From positions 126,381 to 190,380 of the forward strand of contig JAAXHH010000011.1 in assembly GCA_012270975.1 (NCBI GenBank): a stretch of 64,000 nt of DNA. Direction: 5' to 3'. Below are positions 29,964 to 42,000 of the stretch, in pieces. The position numbers and the translations under genes were made by a program. This stretch comes from Candidatus Latescibacterota bacterium. Its GTDB lineage: Bacteria > JAAXHH01. Numbering within the stretch: the stretch's first letter is position 1; the number at the start of each line of letters is the position of its first letter. The notes beneath the pieces are model-generated. The model made no database searches. It saw only the letters and a program-made list of their open reading frames with translations, and was not told where the DNA came from.

Positions 29964-31778
29964 ATGCATGCTATATACCGGGTTTCGGCGTCTCCATGCC
30001 CCTGGGTTGCGGTATTTCTCCCCTTCCTGTTCCTTTTCCCTTCCTGCGACCTTCCCGATAAACGCCCTGATGTCATCGGGGCGGAGGCGCAATTCACGGA
30101 CATTGCGCCTGCAGCCGGGATAACGTTCCGCCACACAAACGGCAAATCGGGCCGGTACTACTTCCTCGAAACCGTCGCGTCCGGTGGCGGATTCATCGAC
30201 TACGACGGGGACGGCGACCTCGATATCTACCTGCTCAACGGAACGGCCATCCCGGGTTTCAAGCCGGATCGGCCCCTGTCCAGCGTCCTCTATCGCAACG
30301 ACGGCGACGGATCCTTCACGGACGTGACCGGCCAGGCCGGCGTGGGTAATGCAGGCGGTTATGGGATGGGCATGGCCGTAGCGGATTACGACAACGACGG
30401 CGACAACGACCTGTTCGTCACGAACTACGGGGAGAACATCCTCTACCGGAACGAGGGAGACGGGACTTTCCGGGAAGTGACTGGCCAGGCGGGGTTGTCG
30501 GTACCCCGAAATCCCACGTTCTCGACCAGCGCGGCGTTTCTGGATTACGACCGGGACGGGCACCTGGACCTCTACGTCTGCGTGTACGTCGAATTCTATT
30601 TCGAGGCCAACAAGCGATGCTCCCGGGACGGCATCCAGTCCTACTGCGGACCCGATATCTACGAGGGCGTGGCCGACCTGCTGTATCGGAACAATGGCGA
30701 CGGGACCTTTTCAGATGTTTCCGTGGCGGCGGGTATCGCGAATCCGGATGGTAAAGGTCTCGGAGTTGTGGGAGGCGACTACGACGGGGATGGATGGACG
30801 GATATATTCGTGGCCAACGACCTGACGCCGGATTTCCTGTACCGGAACAATGGCGACGGCACGTTTACCGACATGGCGTTGCTGGCGGGCGTGGCCTATG
30901 GCGAGGATGGCGTCGCCCGGGCGGGCATGGGGGTGGATTTCGGAGACTACGACCGGAACGGATCGCCGGATATATACGTGACCAATTTCTCCCTGGAACC
31001 CAACTCGCTGCACCGCAATAACGGGAACGGCACCTTCACCGAAACCACTTTCGGCGCGGGCGTGGGCAATCCCACGCTCCTTTTTCTGGGTTTCGGTACG
31101 GCTTTCAAGGATTTCGATCACGACGGCTGGCTGGATATTTTCGCGGCGAACGGCCATGTGATCGACAATATCTCCCTGTTCGACCCCACGATTACGTACG
31201 CACAGACCAATCAGCTGTTCCGGAACGAAGGGAACGGGGCTTTCACCGACGTCAGCGCCGTTGCCGGCGCTCCGTTCCAGGTGGAGCGCGTGCACCGCGG
31301 CGCGGCCTTCGGGGACGTGGACAACGACGGCGACGTCGACGTGCTGGTCACCACGGTGAACGACGTCCCCCTGTTGCTGCGAAACGACGGTGCCGGGGGG
31401 CGAGGTGCGCGCGACGGACCTGGCGGGTATGGCGGATCTGGCGAATATGGCGCTGGCGTCGTCGGAAGCGGCGGTCCCGCCGGTCTACTCGTTTCCACGG
31501 AGGGTGTCCGAAGCAATCGCAATGGCATCGGCGCGCGGGTTACCATGGTCACGGATGCCGTGCGGCAATCGCGGGAGATCCGAAGTGCCTACAGTTACCT
31601 GGCGGCCAACGATCTCAGGGCTCATTTCGGACTCGGCGCCTACGCAGCTGCGGACTCGGTCATCGTGGACTGGCCTGGCGGCGCGAGAGACGTCGTAACC
31701 GAAGTCGATGGCGGCCAGTGGATCACGATCCGCGAAGGCGCAGGAATCGTCTCGCGAACGCCACTTCGCCCGCGTTGA
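29964..31778 (+). CDS. CRTAC1-like FG-GAP repeat protein with C-terminal ASPIC/UnbV domain, lipoprotein
   Basis: About 604 residues from ATG 29964. This start gives a lipoprotein-type leader (FLPFLFLFPSC) and lies 11 bases after GGGAGG; the frame is open back to 29913. The body is an FG-GAP/VCBS beta-propeller with many Asp-rich calcium-type loops (DYDGDGDLDIY, DYDNDGDNDLF, DYDRDGHLDLY). The C terminus matches ASPIC/UnbV (SNRNGIGARVTM to FGLG). A Gly-rich insertion of about 35 residues sits just before that domain. Such proteins are exported and bind ligands or calcium. The 3' end overlaps the convergent flippase gene by 56 bp. Confidence 0.88.
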   Translation: MHAIYRVSASPCPWVAVFLPFLFLFPSCDLPDKRPDVIGAEAQFTDIAPAAGITFRHTNGKSGRYYFLETVASGGGFIDYDGDGDLDIYLLNGTAIPGFKPDRPLSSVLYRNDGDGSFTDVTGQAGVGNAGGYGMGMAVADYDNDGDNDLFVTNYGENILYRNEGDGTFREVTGQAGLSVPRNPTFSTSAAFLDYDRDGHLDLYVCVYVEFYFEANKRCSRDGIQSYCGPDIYEGVADLLYRNNGDGTFSDVSVAAGIANPDGKGLGVVGGDYDGDGWTDIFVANDLTPDFLYRNNGDGTFTDMALLAGVAYGEDGVARAGMGVDFGDYDRNGSPDIYVTNFSLEPNSLHRNNGNGTFTETTFGAGVGNPTLLFLGFGTAFKDFDHDGWLDIFAANGHVIDNISLFDPTITYAQTNQLFRNEGNGAFTDVSAVAGAPFQVERVHRGAAFGDVDNDGDVDVLVTTVNDVPLLLRNDGAGGRGARDGPGGYGGSGEYGAGVVGSGGPAGLLVSTEGVRSNRNGIGARVTMVTDAVRQSREIRSAYSYLAANDLRAHFGLGAYAAADSVIVDWPGGARDVVTEVDGGQWITIREGAGIVSRTPLRPR

Positions 31779-33171
31779 GGAAACCTGTCGCAACCAGGGC
31801 CGCCGGGTAGGCCGCGACCAGGGCGACCTCCCAGGGCCAAGTGCTTTCGGTGAGGATTCGCACCGCGAACAGCACCCCGCACACGATGATCACCTTGACC
31901 AGTCGAATGTACTCGTAAGGTATTGGGTAATACCTTCGGCCTACCAGGTATAACCCAGCCACCATCACCGCGTAGGCGGCCGCCGAGGCCGTGGCCGCCC
32001 CGTACATGCCGAATTCCGGGATAAGCCAGAGGTTCGTCAGAATGCACACCAGGGCCGCGGTGGCCGTGATGAAGGGGAGCAGGATGGTCTTCTTCTCCAG
32101 GTAGACGCCAACGGTCAGGTTGACATAAATCCCGTACATCACGTACGCCGCCAGCAGGATCGGCACTACGCCGATCCCTTCCCAGTAAGACGCCTCGATC
32201 AGGGTATAACCGCCGATGGAGATGCGGACCAGGTCGTCGATCAGGAAGGAGAGCGCCAGGAAGACGCCACCCGCTATGGCCAGGAAGTAGGTCAACACGC
32301 GGGCGAAGAGCGGGCGGGGATTTTCCTCCTTTGAAGTTTCCAGGAAGAAAGGTTGCCAGGCCTGCCTGAACATGGTTACGAAGATGAGCATGCCGACGCC
32401 CAGTTTCCGGGCCGCATGGTAGATACCGAGGGTTTCCGTGCCGGCCATCCGTTCCAGCATCAGCCGGTCGATGGTTTCGATGATGATGATGCAGGCGCCG
32501 GCGGGTACGTAGGGCAGGCCGAACTTCAGGAGCCGGCCCATGGTCTCGCGAGACCAGGAGAAGGACATGTGCCGCAGGGTTATGCCCGCCAGGATGATGA
32601 ACACGATCCCGGAGCCCGCGATGTTGCTGATCAGAATCCCCTCCAGTCCCATGTCGAGCACGACGACGAGATAGCAGTTTCCGCCCAGTTCGATCATGAC
32701 CTTCATCAACTTGAGGGAAGCGAACATCGTGGCCTTGCCCTCTCCCCGTAGCCGCGCAAAGGGAATGGCGTTCAGGGCATCCAGGGCCAGGACGGCGGCG
32801 GCAAGTTGGATGTAGGAAGTCAGGGAAGCGGAAACGGCGATAAGGGGCGCGATCCTGGCCGCAAACAGGACGATGATCACGGCGAGCCCGCCCGACGTGA
32901 CCAGCATGGTGAGGTAGCCGGTACTCAGTGTATCCCGCTTGCGCCCCTCCTCGAGTACGTAGTACCTGAGAAAGGCTGAATCCATGCCGTAGAGGAAGAC
33001 GACGTTCGTCAACGCGATAAAGGTATAGACGAGCCCGTAGTAGCCGAATTCCTCCACGGGCATGACATGGGTGTACACTGGTACCAGCAGGTAGGCCATG
33101 GACCTGCCGAGCACGTCGCTGAGCCCGTAAATCGCCGAATGGGTGGTGAGTCGTTTGAGGCCTTGAAACAT
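31723..33171 (-). CDS. Polysaccharide flippase (Wzx/MATE-like, oligosaccharide flippase family)
   Basis: A 482-residue polytopic membrane protein with about 12-14 hydrophobic segments. The N-terminal pattern HSAIYGLSDVLGRSMAYLLVPVYTHVM and the following YGLVYTFIALTNVVFLYG are typical of flippases that move lipid-linked oligosaccharides across the inner membrane. No glycan genes lie next to it in the window, so its substrate is unknown. No Shine-Dalgarno is evident. Its 3' end overlaps that of the CRTAC1-like gene. Confidence 0.85.
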   Translation of the reverse strand: MFQGLKRLTTHSAIYGLSDVLGRSMAYLLVPVYTHVMPVEEFGYYGLVYTFIALTNVVFLYGMDSAFLRYYVLEEGRKRDTLSTGYLTMLVTSGGLAVIIVLFAARIAPLIAVSASLTSYIQLAAAVLALDALNAIPFARLRGEGKATMFASLKLMKVMIELGGNCYLVVVLDMGLEGILISNIAGSGIVFIILAGITLRHMSFSWSRETMGRLLKFGLPYVPAGACIIIIETIDRLMLERMAGTETLGIYHAARKLGVGMLIFVTMFRQAWQPFFLETSKEENPRPLFARVLTYFLAIAGGVFLALSFLIDDLVRISIGGYTLIEASYWEGIGVVPILLAAYVMYGIYVNLTVGVYLEKKTILLPFITATAALVCILTNLWLIPEFGMYGAATASAAAYAVMVAGLYLVGRRYYPIPYEYIRLVKVIIVCGVLFAVRILTESTWPWEVALVAAYPAALVATGFLNAGEVAFARRFLRLRGS

Positions 33172-33637
33172 GAATCGTGATTGAAGGACGGCCGGGGTTC
33201 TCGTCGCCCAGGGAGGGAATCGGTGATCGCTTCGCCTTGTGCACCGTTTCGGGAAACCGGATGCGGATCGGCCGTTCCGGATGCATGCGCGCCAGCGAAA
33301 TACAGGCGTTGAGCATCGATATGGTACCGCCGCCGCTCCGGGTCGTCAAGCATTTACGGGTGTGTTCACCGCACGGGAACCTCGCCGTGGCGGTACGGGC
33401 CGGATTTCGATATTGAACGCGTTTAATCGAAAAAGGTTCGTTGTCGTAACTCCGGTTCTTTATCTTGACGAAGTTACGGGGCGGCAGGTCGCCACTGTAC
33501 CTCATGGTCGCAGCAACGCGCCACGATAACCCATGGCCGCGGTAGCGCGCCACGGTAACTCATGGTCGCAGTAGGTAGCGCGTCCACTGTGCCGCTTCCC
33601 TTGAATGGCCCAATACGTGTCTCAGGCAGGTGCGGCA
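33172..33637. other. Intergenic region between the flippase and rlmB-like genes
   Basis: About 470 bp between divergent genes. Short open frames exist on both strands but lack family similarity and good ribosome-binding sites. The only structured element is the 29-bp tandem repeat near its right end. No clean promoter was seen, although the AT-richer part around 33410-33480 is a likely place for one. Confidence 0.6.
33503..33582. repeat. Degenerate 29-bp tandem repeat, about 2.8 copies
   Basis: Units begin CATGGTCGCAGCAACGCGCC (33503), CATGGCCGCGGTAGCGCGCC (33532) and CATGGTCGCAGTAGGTAGCG (33561), 29 bp apart. A weaker fourth trace precedes the first unit. The array ends about 55 bp before the rlmB-like start and could affect its expression or be a replication-slippage site. 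Confidence 0.8.
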
Positions 33638-34393
33638 ATGTCGGAAGTCATTTACGGACGGAACCCGGTCAGGGCGGCTCTGGAAGCAGGCCGAAGCCTC
33701 AACCGGATCCTTATCGCCGACGGCGTATCGCGCCAGGACGTCGCCGACATCCTGGACCTCGCCCGGAAGCAGGGTGTCGTGTTCCAGTTCACGGACCGGC
33801 GCCAGCTGGATCGTTTGACCGATGGCAGGCACCAGGGCGTCCTCGCCACGGTGGCCGGACACCAGTACGGCGAACTGACGGATATCCTGGCATCGGCCCG
33901 GCGTGCCGAATCTTCCCCCTTCCTGGTCCTGCTGGACGGCATTCAGGATCCTCACAACCTCGGTGCGATCATTCGGACCGCGGACGCCGTCCGTGCGGAC
34001 GGCGTCGTGATTCCCCGTCGTAACGCGGCGGGCCTGACGGCGGCCGCGGTCAAGGCTTCCGCCGGAACCAGCGCCCACATGCCGGTCGCTCGGGTGGCGA
34101 ACATGAACAACGCCATGCAAACGCTTCGCGACGAGGGGGTCTGGCTCATGGGCCTGGCGGCGGACGGCCCGTCTCTTTTCAACAGGGTGGACTATACCGT
34201 ACCCGTGGCGCTCGTCATAGGCGGTGAGGGAAAAGGACTGAGACCCCTGGTCCGGCGGAACTGCGACGAGGTGGTCCGGCTCCCTCTCGCCGGGCACGTG
34301 GATTCTCTCAATGCGTCCGTGGCGGCCGCCCTCGTACTGTACGAGGTCTTTCGCCAACGACAGGGTACGGAGGACTTGGCACGGCCCTCTTGA
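33638..34393 (+). CDS. rlmB: TrmH/RlmB-family rRNA 2'-O-methyltransferase
   Basis: A 251-residue SPOUT-class enzyme that most likely methylates the 2'-O of a guanosine in 23S rRNA (RlmB, G2251). The N-terminal substrate-binding part begins [14 protein letters not shown]. The SPOUT motifs are all present: NLGAIIRTA (motif 1), IGGEGKGL (motif 2) and [10 protein letters not shown] (motif 3). I chose ATG 33638, preceded by AGGTG, over an upstream ATG because it starts at the family N terminus. A different rRNA or tRNA target in the same family is possible. Confidence 0.9.
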   Translation: MSEVIYGRNPVRAALEAGRSLNRILIADGVSRQDVADILDLARKQGVVFQFTDRRQLDRLTDGRHQGVLATVAGHQYGELTDILASARRAESSPFLVLLDGIQDPHNLGAIIRTADAVRADGVVIPRRNAAGLTAAAVKASAGTSAHMPVARVANMNNAMQTLRDEGVWLMGLAADGPSLFNRVDYTVPVALVIGGEGKGLRPLVRRNCDEVVRLPLAGHVDSLNASVAAALVLYEVFRQRQGTEDLARPS

Positions 34394-34505
34394 CCCGACA
34401 AAACGGTTGACACGGCTGTCTTGGAGGGTTATGCTATCGCCTTGTTTTTTCGACGAAATGACCTGCGGCAAGGGGCTGAACGGAGTAAAGGAGCACGGGA
34501 GCGTC

Positions 34506-37208
<2,703 letters not shown>

Positions 37209-37291
37209 GGCGTCTGGTTCGCGGGTCCTCTTCAGAACCTTCATTGTCCGCGCACAGGTGTAACGGCGGCTTGCCGCGGGACACCCGAATC

Positions 37292-38437
37292 ATGTGGGAA
37301 CTCTTCTGGCGATTCCTGGCCCTGGGATGTGTCAGCTTCGGCGGTCCCGCCGCCCATATGGGTTACTTCCGCGCCGTTTTCGTGGAGCGGTTGAAGTGGC
37401 TTGACGAAACGGCCTACGGCCGGCTCATTGCCCTGAGCCAGTTCCTTCCCGGACCTTCTTCCAGCCAGGTCGGCTTTGCCATCGGATACCAGCGGGCGGG
37501 TCTCGCCGGCGGCGTGGCCGTCTTCCTGGGTTTCACGCTGCCGTCGTTCCTGCTGCTGTTCCTGCTCGCGACGGCCGGAGGAACGCTGACGGACACGGTC
37601 TACTTCGGCGGATTCGTCAAGGGGCTGAAACTGCTGGCCGTGGTCGTGGTCGCCGACGCGGTGCTGGGCATGTATTCCACCTTTTGCAGGAGTCGGCTGA
37701 CCGGGGTGCTCTGTGTATTGACCGCGTCGGCTCTGTTGATCGCCCCTTCGATGGCGACCCAGTTCGCAGTCCTGGCGGTGGGCGCGCTGCTCGGATGGCG
37801 CCTGCTTCGCACACCGGAGACCCCGCCCGGGGGAAGACTCCGGTTCTCGTGGCTTCCGCTGACGCTTTTCTTTTCCCTCCTCATCGCCCTGCCGTTTCTG
37901 GCGAATCTGTCGCCGAACCTCGATCTTTTTTCCCGCTTTTACCAGACCGGCAGCCTGGTTTTCGGGGGCGGACACGTGGTGCTGCCTTTGCTGCAGCAGA
38001 CCGTGGGCGACGCGCTTTCCATCGATCGTTTCCTGCTCGGATACGCGGCCGCCCAGGCTATCCCCGGTCCCATGTTCGCCATGTCGGCGTTCCTTGGCGC
38101 GGAAATGACGCCGGATCATGCACTGGCTGGCGCGTTGATAGCGGTCCTGGGGATCTTCCTGCCGGGATTCCTGTTGATCCTGTCTTTTCACGACACCTGG
38201 GAGACCCTGGCGAAAAAACCAGGCGCGGCCGGCGCTGTCGCGGGGGTCAACGCATCGGTGGTCGGACTCCTGCTGGCCGCGCTCTACCAGCCCGTGTTCA
38301 TCAACGCCGTCTTTTCGTCCCTGGATCTCGCGCTCGCCGTCGTCGGGTTTTTCCTGCTCAGGGTGTTGCGCCTGCCTATCCTGGCGTTGGTCGCGTTCTT
38401 TGCCGCGGCGGGGATGCTGGCAGCCGTCCTGGGTTGA
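37292..38437 (+). CDS. chrA: Chromate transporter, ChrA (CHR) family
   Basis: A 381-residue inner-membrane protein with two homologous CHR halves. The first has SFGGPAAHMGYF and QFLPGPSSSQVGFAIG; the second has VFGGGHVVLPLLQQ and QAIPGPMFAMSAFLGAE. About ten hydrophobic helices are visible. The family exports chromate, although many members move an unknown anion. ATG 37292 gives the family N terminus; an upstream start would add a non-conserved stretch. It follows ppdK in the same direction. Confidence 0.92.
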   Translation: MWELFWRFLALGCVSFGGPAAHMGYFRAVFVERLKWLDETAYGRLIALSQFLPGPSSSQVGFAIGYQRAGLAGGVAVFLGFTLPSFLLLFLLATAGGTLTDTVYFGGFVKGLKLLAVVVVADAVLGMYSTFCRSRLTGVLCVLTASALLIAPSMATQFAVLAVGALLGWRLLRTPETPPGGRLRFSWLPLTLFFSLLIALPFLANLSPNLDLFSRFYQTGSLVFGGGHVVLPLLQQTVGDALSIDRFLLGYAAAQAIPGPMFAMSAFLGAEMTPDHALAGALIAVLGIFLPGFLLILSFHDTWETLAKKPGAAGAVAGVNASVVGLLLAALYQPVFINAVFSSLDLALAVVGFFLLRVLRLPILALVAFFAAAGMLAAVLG

Positions 38438-38529
38438 CGAATCCGCGATCGTCCAAGCAATCATCTTGCGCGATGACAGTTACGTGGTCCAAAGGACGCA
38501 GCTCTGGTGAGTGGATCGAAACTGAGGGT

Positions 38530-38865
38530 TTATGTCCAGGCCTCGCAACCGCGAAACGCCATGTGTTTCCCGGCTTCGTACGCGGGAAACTTCCGGTAGG
38601 TGTTGATCCCTTCGACCGGATCGCCGCGGAACAGGAACAGGCACGGCCATTCCCGCGTGACGCGCGTCGTCGCGGGAATGTACTGGATCGAGCCGCCCCG
38701 CCTCCAGGCGTTGCTCTCGTTAGGATCGGAGCCATGCAACCAGTCGATATGCCGGTCAACCTCCCGAAGCAGATCCGCAGGAAGGACATCCCGCACGATG
38801 ACGAAACCATCTCGGTCGTAGTCTGCCCGGATGCCCTTCAAATCGGGAAACGTGAATTCGGACAT
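38530..38865 (-). pseudogene. Internally deleted phytanoyl-CoA dioxygenase (PhyH) relic
   Basis: An open frame of 111 residues whose first 43 residues match the start of PhyH proteins (YDRDGFVIVRDVLPADLLRE). It then jumps to a segment typical of PhyH C termini (HGSDPNES, then IQYIPATTRVT and a tail to GCEAW). The iron-binding HxD motif and the central jelly-roll are missing, although the distal His of HGS is kept. Intact relatives are about 250-300 residues, so 150-180 residues seem deleted with the frame kept. It cannot be an active oxygenase. A short functional protein is possible but less likely. Confidence 0.7.
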
Positions 38866-39036
38866 GCGGCTGGCACTCCGGCGGAGGCGGTCGCCTTCGC
38901 GGTTTCAGCGGACGGTGATCCGGATTTGGAAAATCGAATATGGCATACACTGACTATGTCGGTTAAATTAGAATACTACACAAGGGACAATTCGACTGGA
39001 TCCGAACACATCCAAGTGCGCTCAACGTAACGGACC

Positions 39037-40749
39037 ATGTACCGAATCACTCTATTTGCAACGCTGACCCTGTTTCTTTCGGCCCCGGAACTCTCCGCCC
39101 AACGGGTCAACTCCGTTGGCGTCGAGTTGCCCGAAGACGCAGCGCCTCTGGAGCGGCAGCGACTGCGGTTTTTCGAGATGGACGGGACGTACATGGAATG
39201 GTTCAAGACCATTTACAAGCGCAGCCCGGCCACGAATCTCATTTCCGAGCCGCTGGTCCGCCAGGACCATAACTACGATCTGGTACCGGCCGCCGCAAAG
39301 TCCTGGGAAGCTACGCCGGACGGCTATACGTGGCTCTTCCATCTGCGATCCGGGATGCAATGGGACGACGGCCGGCCTTTCAACGCCCACGACTATGTCT
39401 TTACCTTTCGCCGGGGGGCAGACCCGGACAATGCCTACGATTTTGAATGGCACTACCAGATCATCAAGAACTGGAACGCCGTGGTTTCCCGCGAATTGCC
39501 CGTCGATTCGCTGGGCGTGGAAGCCATTGACGACACGACGCTGGCCGTCCATACCGAGCAGCCCGTACCTTACCTGCCCTACAACCTCATCATGAGTTGG
39601 GCTTCGCCGGAACATGCGGTGGCCAAGTACGGCGAGGAATGGTCCACCCGGGCGGAGACCCACATATCGTCCGGCCCGTTCAAGCTCACGGAATGGCGCA
39701 AGAATGAAATTATCATCCTGGATGCCAACCCGATGTACCGGGGGTCGATGCCGCCCCTGCTCGACCAGGTAATCATCCGCGTGTTCTCCCAGTCGGCCGT
39801 GCCGCTCATGCTCTCGGCCTATACGGCGGACGAAGTGGACATGATCCTCCTCAACGGGCAGGCGTCCCTGGGCAGGGTCAAGAGCGACCCGGTGCTCCGA
39901 CATGAACTGCATTCCATGGTCAACTTCGTTACGTTCTACATGACCATGGATACGTACAATCCGCCTTTCGACGACCTGCGCGTCCGGAAAGCCTTCGCCC
40001 ATTCCATCGACCGAACGGCCCTGATGGACTCCGCCCTGAAGGACGTGGGCGTTGCGGCTTACAGCATGCTGGCCCCCGGTTTCCCGGGCTCGAGACCGGA
40101 TGTTTTCCGGAATATGCTGCCCTACGATCCCGAACGAGCCAGGAAATTGCTGGCCGAAGCCGGATACCCCGACGGCAAGGGATTTCCCCAGGTCGACATC
40201 TGGATCCGCGCCCACGATTCACAGTCCACCCGTCTGCCCGCCGAGGCCATCCAGGCGATGATCGCCGAAGCGCTGAATGTCAGGGTCGGGGTCAGGGTCA
40301 TCGAACGCAAGGTGTTCACCGACGGGCTTAACAACCACGAAGTGACGCTGGCCCTGGTGGCCTACAGCCAGGATTTCCCGGATCCGGCCAACCTCCTCGG
40401 ACTCTGGCGTTCGAGCGGTCGCCACGCGTGGCACGACGATACCTTCGAACGGCTTATTCGCGAGGGCAACGAGTTCATGGGGCCGTCCGAAGAAAGATAC
40501 GCCATTTACCACGCCGCCGAACGCAGGCTCGTGGAGGACGTGGGCGGCATCTTCCTCTGGTTTCCGGTAGAACACCGTCTCTGGAAACCCGATTTCTACA
40601 GCCCTACCCTCCTTCCCAACCGGCTCGGCATGGAAGTCTGGTCCAACCTGACCTGGATGAACGGGTATTTCAGGGATACGGATCGTGCGGCGGTGGATCA
40701 GCCGGGCGGCCGCGGCCTCTGGGACTGGCTGAAATCCGCTCTGGACTGA
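39037..40749 (+). CDS. ABC transporter substrate-binding protein, oligopeptide/dipeptide type (SBP_bac_5)
   Basis: A 570-residue periplasmic protein with a signal peptide (cleavage after LSAQ, near residue 22). The family patterns NLISEPLVRQDHNYDLVPAAA, SGMQWDDGRPFNAHDYVFTF and RVRKAFAHSIDRTAL are clear. It would deliver peptides or similar compounds to an Opp/Dpp importer, but no permease or ATPase genes are adjacent, so it is an orphan here. The ATG has no good ribosome-binding site. It lies between a PhyH relic and a convergent enolase-superfamily gene. Confidence 0.9.
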   Translation: MYRITLFATLTLFLSAPELSAQRVNSVGVELPEDAAPLERQRLRFFEMDGTYMEWFKTIYKRSPATNLISEPLVRQDHNYDLVPAAAKSWEATPDGYTWLFHLRSGMQWDDGRPFNAHDYVFTFRRGADPDNAYDFEWHYQIIKNWNAVVSRELPVDSLGVEAIDDTTLAVHTEQPVPYLPYNLIMSWASPEHAVAKYGEEWSTRAETHISSGPFKLTEWRKNEIIILDANPMYRGSMPPLLDQVIIRVFSQSAVPLMLSAYTADEVDMILLNGQASLGRVKSDPVLRHELHSMVNFVTFYMTMDTYNPPFDDLRVRKAFAHSIDRTALMDSALKDVGVAAYSMLAPGFPGSRPDVFRNMLPYDPERARKLLAEAGYPDGKGFPQVDIWIRAHDSQSTRLPAEAIQAMIAEALNVRVGVRVIERKVFTDGLNNHEVTLALVAYSQDFPDPANLLGLWRSSGRHAWHDDTFERLIREGNEFMGPSEERYAIYHAAERRLVEDVGGIFLWFPVEHRLWKPDFYSPTLLPNRLGMEVWSNLTWMNGYFRDTDRAAVDQPGGRGLWDWLKSALD

Positions 40750-40804
40750 CGTGACTGGTGGAGAACGGTGGTTTTGCGCGCGATGACCTCTGCCTGACCT
40801 CTGC

Positions 40805-41995
40805 CTACTGCAGGGGGGTTGAGAACCCTTCCAGCGCTTTCTCGTCGATCCGGACGCCCAGGCCGGTCCGGTCCGTCACCGGAAACGCGCCGCCTGTGGG
40901 CTGCGGGGCTTCCAGCGCGTAGCGGCACCGCGTGGGATAGGATTCGTGGCCGTGTTCCATGACCAGGAAGTTGGGGATGGCCGCGGAGAGTTGGATGGTA
41001 GCGGCGATGGACAGCAGTCCGCCGCCCCCGATGTGGGGCGACACGGGGATGTTGTAGGTCTCTGCGAGCACGGCGATGCGTTTCCCCTCGGTCAGCCCCG
41101 TACGGCCGATATCGGGCATCACCACGTCGCAGGTCCTTCTGTCGAAGGCTTCCTTTATCTCGAACCGGGTGCGGTACCACTCTCCGTTGGCGACGTGCAT
41201 GTCCAGCGCCCGGGTCACAGCCGCGTGACCCGCCAGATCCTCGGGTAAGGTCGGCGCCTCCAGCCAGTAGACGTCCAGCGCTTCCAGTTCCCGGCCCAGC
41301 CTGATTGCCTCGGCCACGTCGAATTCGGTGTGCACGTCCACCATGACGGCGACGTCCGGACCGACGCGCTCGCGGACGGCCGCGGCGATGGCCACTGTTC
41401 CTTTGCGGTCCCTTGCCGGGGACAGTTTCAGTCCGCGATAGCCCTCGGCCACGAGTCTTTCGGCCCGGTCCGCCGCGGTGGCGGGGTCGCGGCCGGCGCA
41501 TCCCGAGTAGATCTCGACCCGGTCCCGGAACCGACCCCCGAGCAGTTTGTGCACCGGCAGGTCCAGCGCCTTGCCTTTCAAGTCCCACAGCGCGATGTCG
41601 CACGCGGCGAGGGCGTCGACGTAGAATCCGGTCGGATGTCCCCTTTCCCGCATGCCGTCGAAGAGGCGCTGCCACAGGAACTCCACGTCGTGCGGGTCAG
41701 CACCGATCAGGACGGGACGGCACAGGTCTTCCACGATGGTCCCCGTGGTATCGGGCGAAATGGGACTTTGCCCCTCGCCGTAACCGACGAGACCGTCGTC
41801 GGTCGTTACACGCACCACCAGGGTCTCGTGCATGTCGGACTTGAAGGCATGCCTGGCCTCCGGTATGAAATACGGGGAGGACACGCCGGGTTCAGCGGAT
41901 ACGCCGCCACGTGCGCCGGGGCCGCCTTCGCGCAATTCCTGGCCGGTTTCTCTAGGGATTCGTATCGCGAAGGCTTCGACGTTCGAGATCTTCAT
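40805..41995 (-). CDS. Mandelate racemase/muconate-lactonizing enzyme (enolase superfamily)
   Basis: A 396-residue enzyme with an N-terminal capping domain and a TIM barrel. The catalytic pattern of the superfamily is visible: Lys in GLKLS, the metal ligands Asp in VDVHTEF, Glu in YWLEAPTLPED and Glu in ANGEW, Asp in MPDIGRTG, and His in SPHIGGGG. It abstracts the alpha proton of a carboxylate substrate, probably a sugar acid, but the substrate is not predictable from sequence. ATG 41995 lies 10 bases after GGAGG; a TTG at 42004 is too close to it. rtcB ends five bases upstream, so both share a transcript. Confidence 0.9.
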   Translation of the reverse strand: MKISNVEAFAIRIPRETGQELREGGPGARGGVSAEPGVSSPYFIPEARHAFKSDMHETLVVRVTTDDGLVGYGEGQSPISPDTTGTIVEDLCRPVLIGADPHDVEFLWQRLFDGMRERGHPTGFYVDALAACDIALWDLKGKALDLPVHKLLGGRFRDRVEIYSGCAGRDPATAADRAERLVAEGYRGLKLSPARDRKGTVAIAAAVRERVGPDVAVMVDVHTEFDVAEAIRLGRELEALDVYWLEAPTLPEDLAGHAAVTRALDMHVANGEWYRTRFEIKEAFDRRTCDVVMPDIGRTGLTEGKRIAVLAETYNIPVSPHIGGGGLLSIAATIQLSAAIPNFLVMEHGHESYPTRCRYALEAPQPTGGAFPVTDRTGLGVRIDEKALEGFSTPLQ

Positions 41996-42000
41996 GGGTA

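Noticed and set aside
33177..33529. Short plus-strand reading frames upstream of the rlmB-like gene
   Set aside because: No ribosome-binding sites or similarity; they run through intergenic DNA into the tandem repeat.
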